From Myxococcota bacterium (GTDB taxonomy: Bacteria; Myxococcota; Polyangia; GCA-2747355; JAKLHH01): a DNA stretch of 5,779 bases. The stretch's first letter is position 1; the number at the start of each line of letters is the position of its first letter. Under the pieces are notes generated by a model that did not search any database, was not told the DNA's origin, and saw only the letters and a program-made list of their open reading frames with translations. A program made the position numbers and the translations under genes. The stretch covers positions 1 through 5,779 of the forward strand of contig JAKLHH010000552.1 of assembly GCA_022710245.1 (NCBI GenBank), in the 5' to 3' direction. This document shows positions 4,818-5,779 of the stretch, in pieces.

Positions 4818-5746
4818 ACGTCTATCGCTTCGCGCAGGTCACCACGGCGACGGTCTTCGTCCTGCTCCTCGTCGGGGGCACGGTGAACCCCACCGGCTCC
4901 TCGCTCGCCTGCCCGGACTGGCCGACCTGCTACGGCTCGTTCTTCCCGGCGATGAAGAACGGCGTCCAGTACGAGCACACCCACCGGCTCGTCGCCACCC
5001 TCGTCGGGCTGATGACCATCGCGCTCGCGGTCTGGGTCTCCCGCGCGCGCCGGCAGGAGCGTCGGCTGGTCGCCCTCGGCTGGACTGCGGTGGGGCTGGT
5101 GGTCGCGCAGGGGGTGCTCGGGGGCGTCACGGTCCTCCTCAAGCTGCCGCTCCTCGTCTCCGCCTCGCACCTGGCGCTGTCGATGGGGTTCTTCCTGACC
5201 ATCGTCTACCTCACCTTCCGGCTGCGGCCCGGGCGCACGACCGGTGCGTCCGTGGCGCCGCGTGGGCTCGTGCTGCTCGCCATGCTGGGCGTCTACGGGC
5301 AGATCGTCCTCGGCGCGCTGGTCCGCCACACGCACTCCGGGAGGGCCTGCAATCAGGACTTCCTCCGCTGCGCGGGGGAGCTCTGGCCGAGCTGGGGCCC
5401 GGCTCAGCTGCAGATGATCCACCGGCTGGTCGGGCTCGGCGTCCTCCTGCTCCTGCTGGCCGCCGCGGTGGTCGGCGCCAGGCAGGCGCGCTCGTCGGGG
5501 CGTCCCCTCGCGCGCGCCGCGGCGCTCGCGGCGCCCTTCGTCGCCGCGCTGCAGATCGTCGTCGGCGCCCTCCTCGTGCGCAGCGGGATCGGCCTCGTCG
5601 AGGCCGTCGCGCACACCGGGATCGCCGCCGTGCTCCTCGGCTCCATCTTCCTCGCCTACGTGGGGCTCGGCCGCGCCGGGCTCCCGGTGCAGCTCGAGGT
5701 CGCGCCGGCCCGGCGGGCGGCCGTGGCAGGGGTCCAGCAGGGATGA
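4814..5746 (+). CDS. ctaA: Heme A synthase, COX15/CtaA family
   Basis: CtaA oxidises the methyl group at C8 of heme O to a formyl group, giving heme A for aa3-type cytochrome c oxidase, in the cytoplasmic membrane. The 310-residue protein has about eight membrane helices in two four-helix halves. The four conserved histidines that bind the two hemes are present: H57 (in EHTHR, with the conserved E54), H119, H203 and H267. The loop after helix 1 carries C33 and C39 (CPDWPTC), and the matching loop in the second half carries C179 and C186, as in the Bacillus-type enzymes with a disulfide in each loop. The length is close to Bacillus CtaA. The ATG overlaps the preceding stop (ATGA) and has GGAGG (4803-4807) six bases upstream. 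The stop overlaps the next start in the same way, showing a tightly packed operon. All expected key residues are present. Confidence 0.95.
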   Translation: MNVYRFAQVTTATVFVLLLVGGTVNPTGSSLACPDWPTCYGSFFPAMKNGVQYEHTHRLVATLVGLMTIALAVWVSRARRQERRLVALGWTAVGLVVAQGVLGGVTVLLKLPLLVSASHLALSMGFFLTIVYLTFRLRPGRTTGASVAPRGLVLLAMLGVYGQIVLGALVRHTHSGRACNQDFLRCAGELWPSWGPAQLQMIHRLVGLGVLLLLLAAAVVGARQARSSGRPLARAAALAAPFVAALQIVVGALLVRSGIGLVEAVAHTGIAAVLLGSIFLAYVGLGRAGLPVQLEVAPARRAAVAGVQQG

Positions 5747-5779
5747 CGGCACCGGCGCACAGCCTCGCGGCTCGCGCCG
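5743..5779 (+). CDS. Start of the next operon gene, cut by the window edge; possibly heme O synthase (ctaB)
   Basis: An ATG at 5743 overlaps the ctaA stop (ATGA) and opens a frame reading MTAPAHSLAARA to the edge. AGGGG (5728-5732), ten bases upstream, is a modest Shine-Dalgarno. Twelve residues are too few to identify the product. Genes for heme O synthase (CtaB), which supplies the CtaA substrate, often follow ctaA, and CtaB proteins often begin with a short polar stretch; this is inference from context only. Confidence 0.55.
   Translation, partial: MTAPAHSLAARA

Noticed and set aside
4760..5752. 330-residue open frame on the minus strand opposite ctaA
   Set aside because: It is a low-complexity, highly charged frame without domains, lying over a well-supported heme A synthase gene.

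Overview
This window is very GC-rich with strong G/C third-position bias. It carries single-copy housekeeping-type genes with ordinary bacterial ribosome-binding sites (GGAGG). The gene set is a COG1331/YyaL-type protein, a rubrerythrin-like diiron protein, a non-heme ferritin and a CtaA heme A synthase. Together with the base composition this suggests an aerobic, GC-rich bacterium, plausibly a Myxococcota/'deltaproteobacterial' lineage. That placement is inference; no marker gene proves it.

Layout. Positions 1-474 hold no credible gene. They contain a tandem array of two alternating repeat modules (11-242), a nested set of inverted repeats (258-394) and a short triple repeat (421-466). A long gene on the minus strand (475-2529) encodes a thioredoxin-fold plus (alpha/alpha)6-barrel protein of the DUF255 family. 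It is divergent from a rubrerythrin-like ferritin-family gene (2744-3196, plus). A 172-base gap with several hairpins follows, then a classical bacterial ferritin gene (3369-3890, plus). A small minus-strand gene (3922-4098) encodes a 58-residue glycine-zipper membrane protein and converges on ferritin. Its promoter region is shared with a divergent plus-strand operon: a 162-residue membrane-anchored protein with nine cysteines (4329-4817), ctaA (4814-5746), and the first 12 codons of another gene (5743 to the edge). Each gene in this operon overlaps the next by ATGA.

How the genes fit together. Two different diiron ferritin-like proteins lie next to each other, one of the peroxide-scavenging/rubrerythrin kind and one iron-storage ferritin, beside a thioredoxin-like protein. 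This suggests an iron and oxidative-stress neighbourhood. The right-hand operon is about heme A and cytochrome c oxidase assembly; its cysteine-rich first gene has no family I recognise and is the best candidate here for something undescribed. The sequence links these modules only by position.

Regulatory signals are readable in places. The best sigma70-type promoter is TTGACG-16-TAGCAT on the minus strand before the 58-residue gene. A near-perfect dyad (4182-4200) sits between the two divergent promoters. Hairpins sit directly upstream of the Shine-Dalgarno sequences of ferritin and of the cysteine-rich gene.
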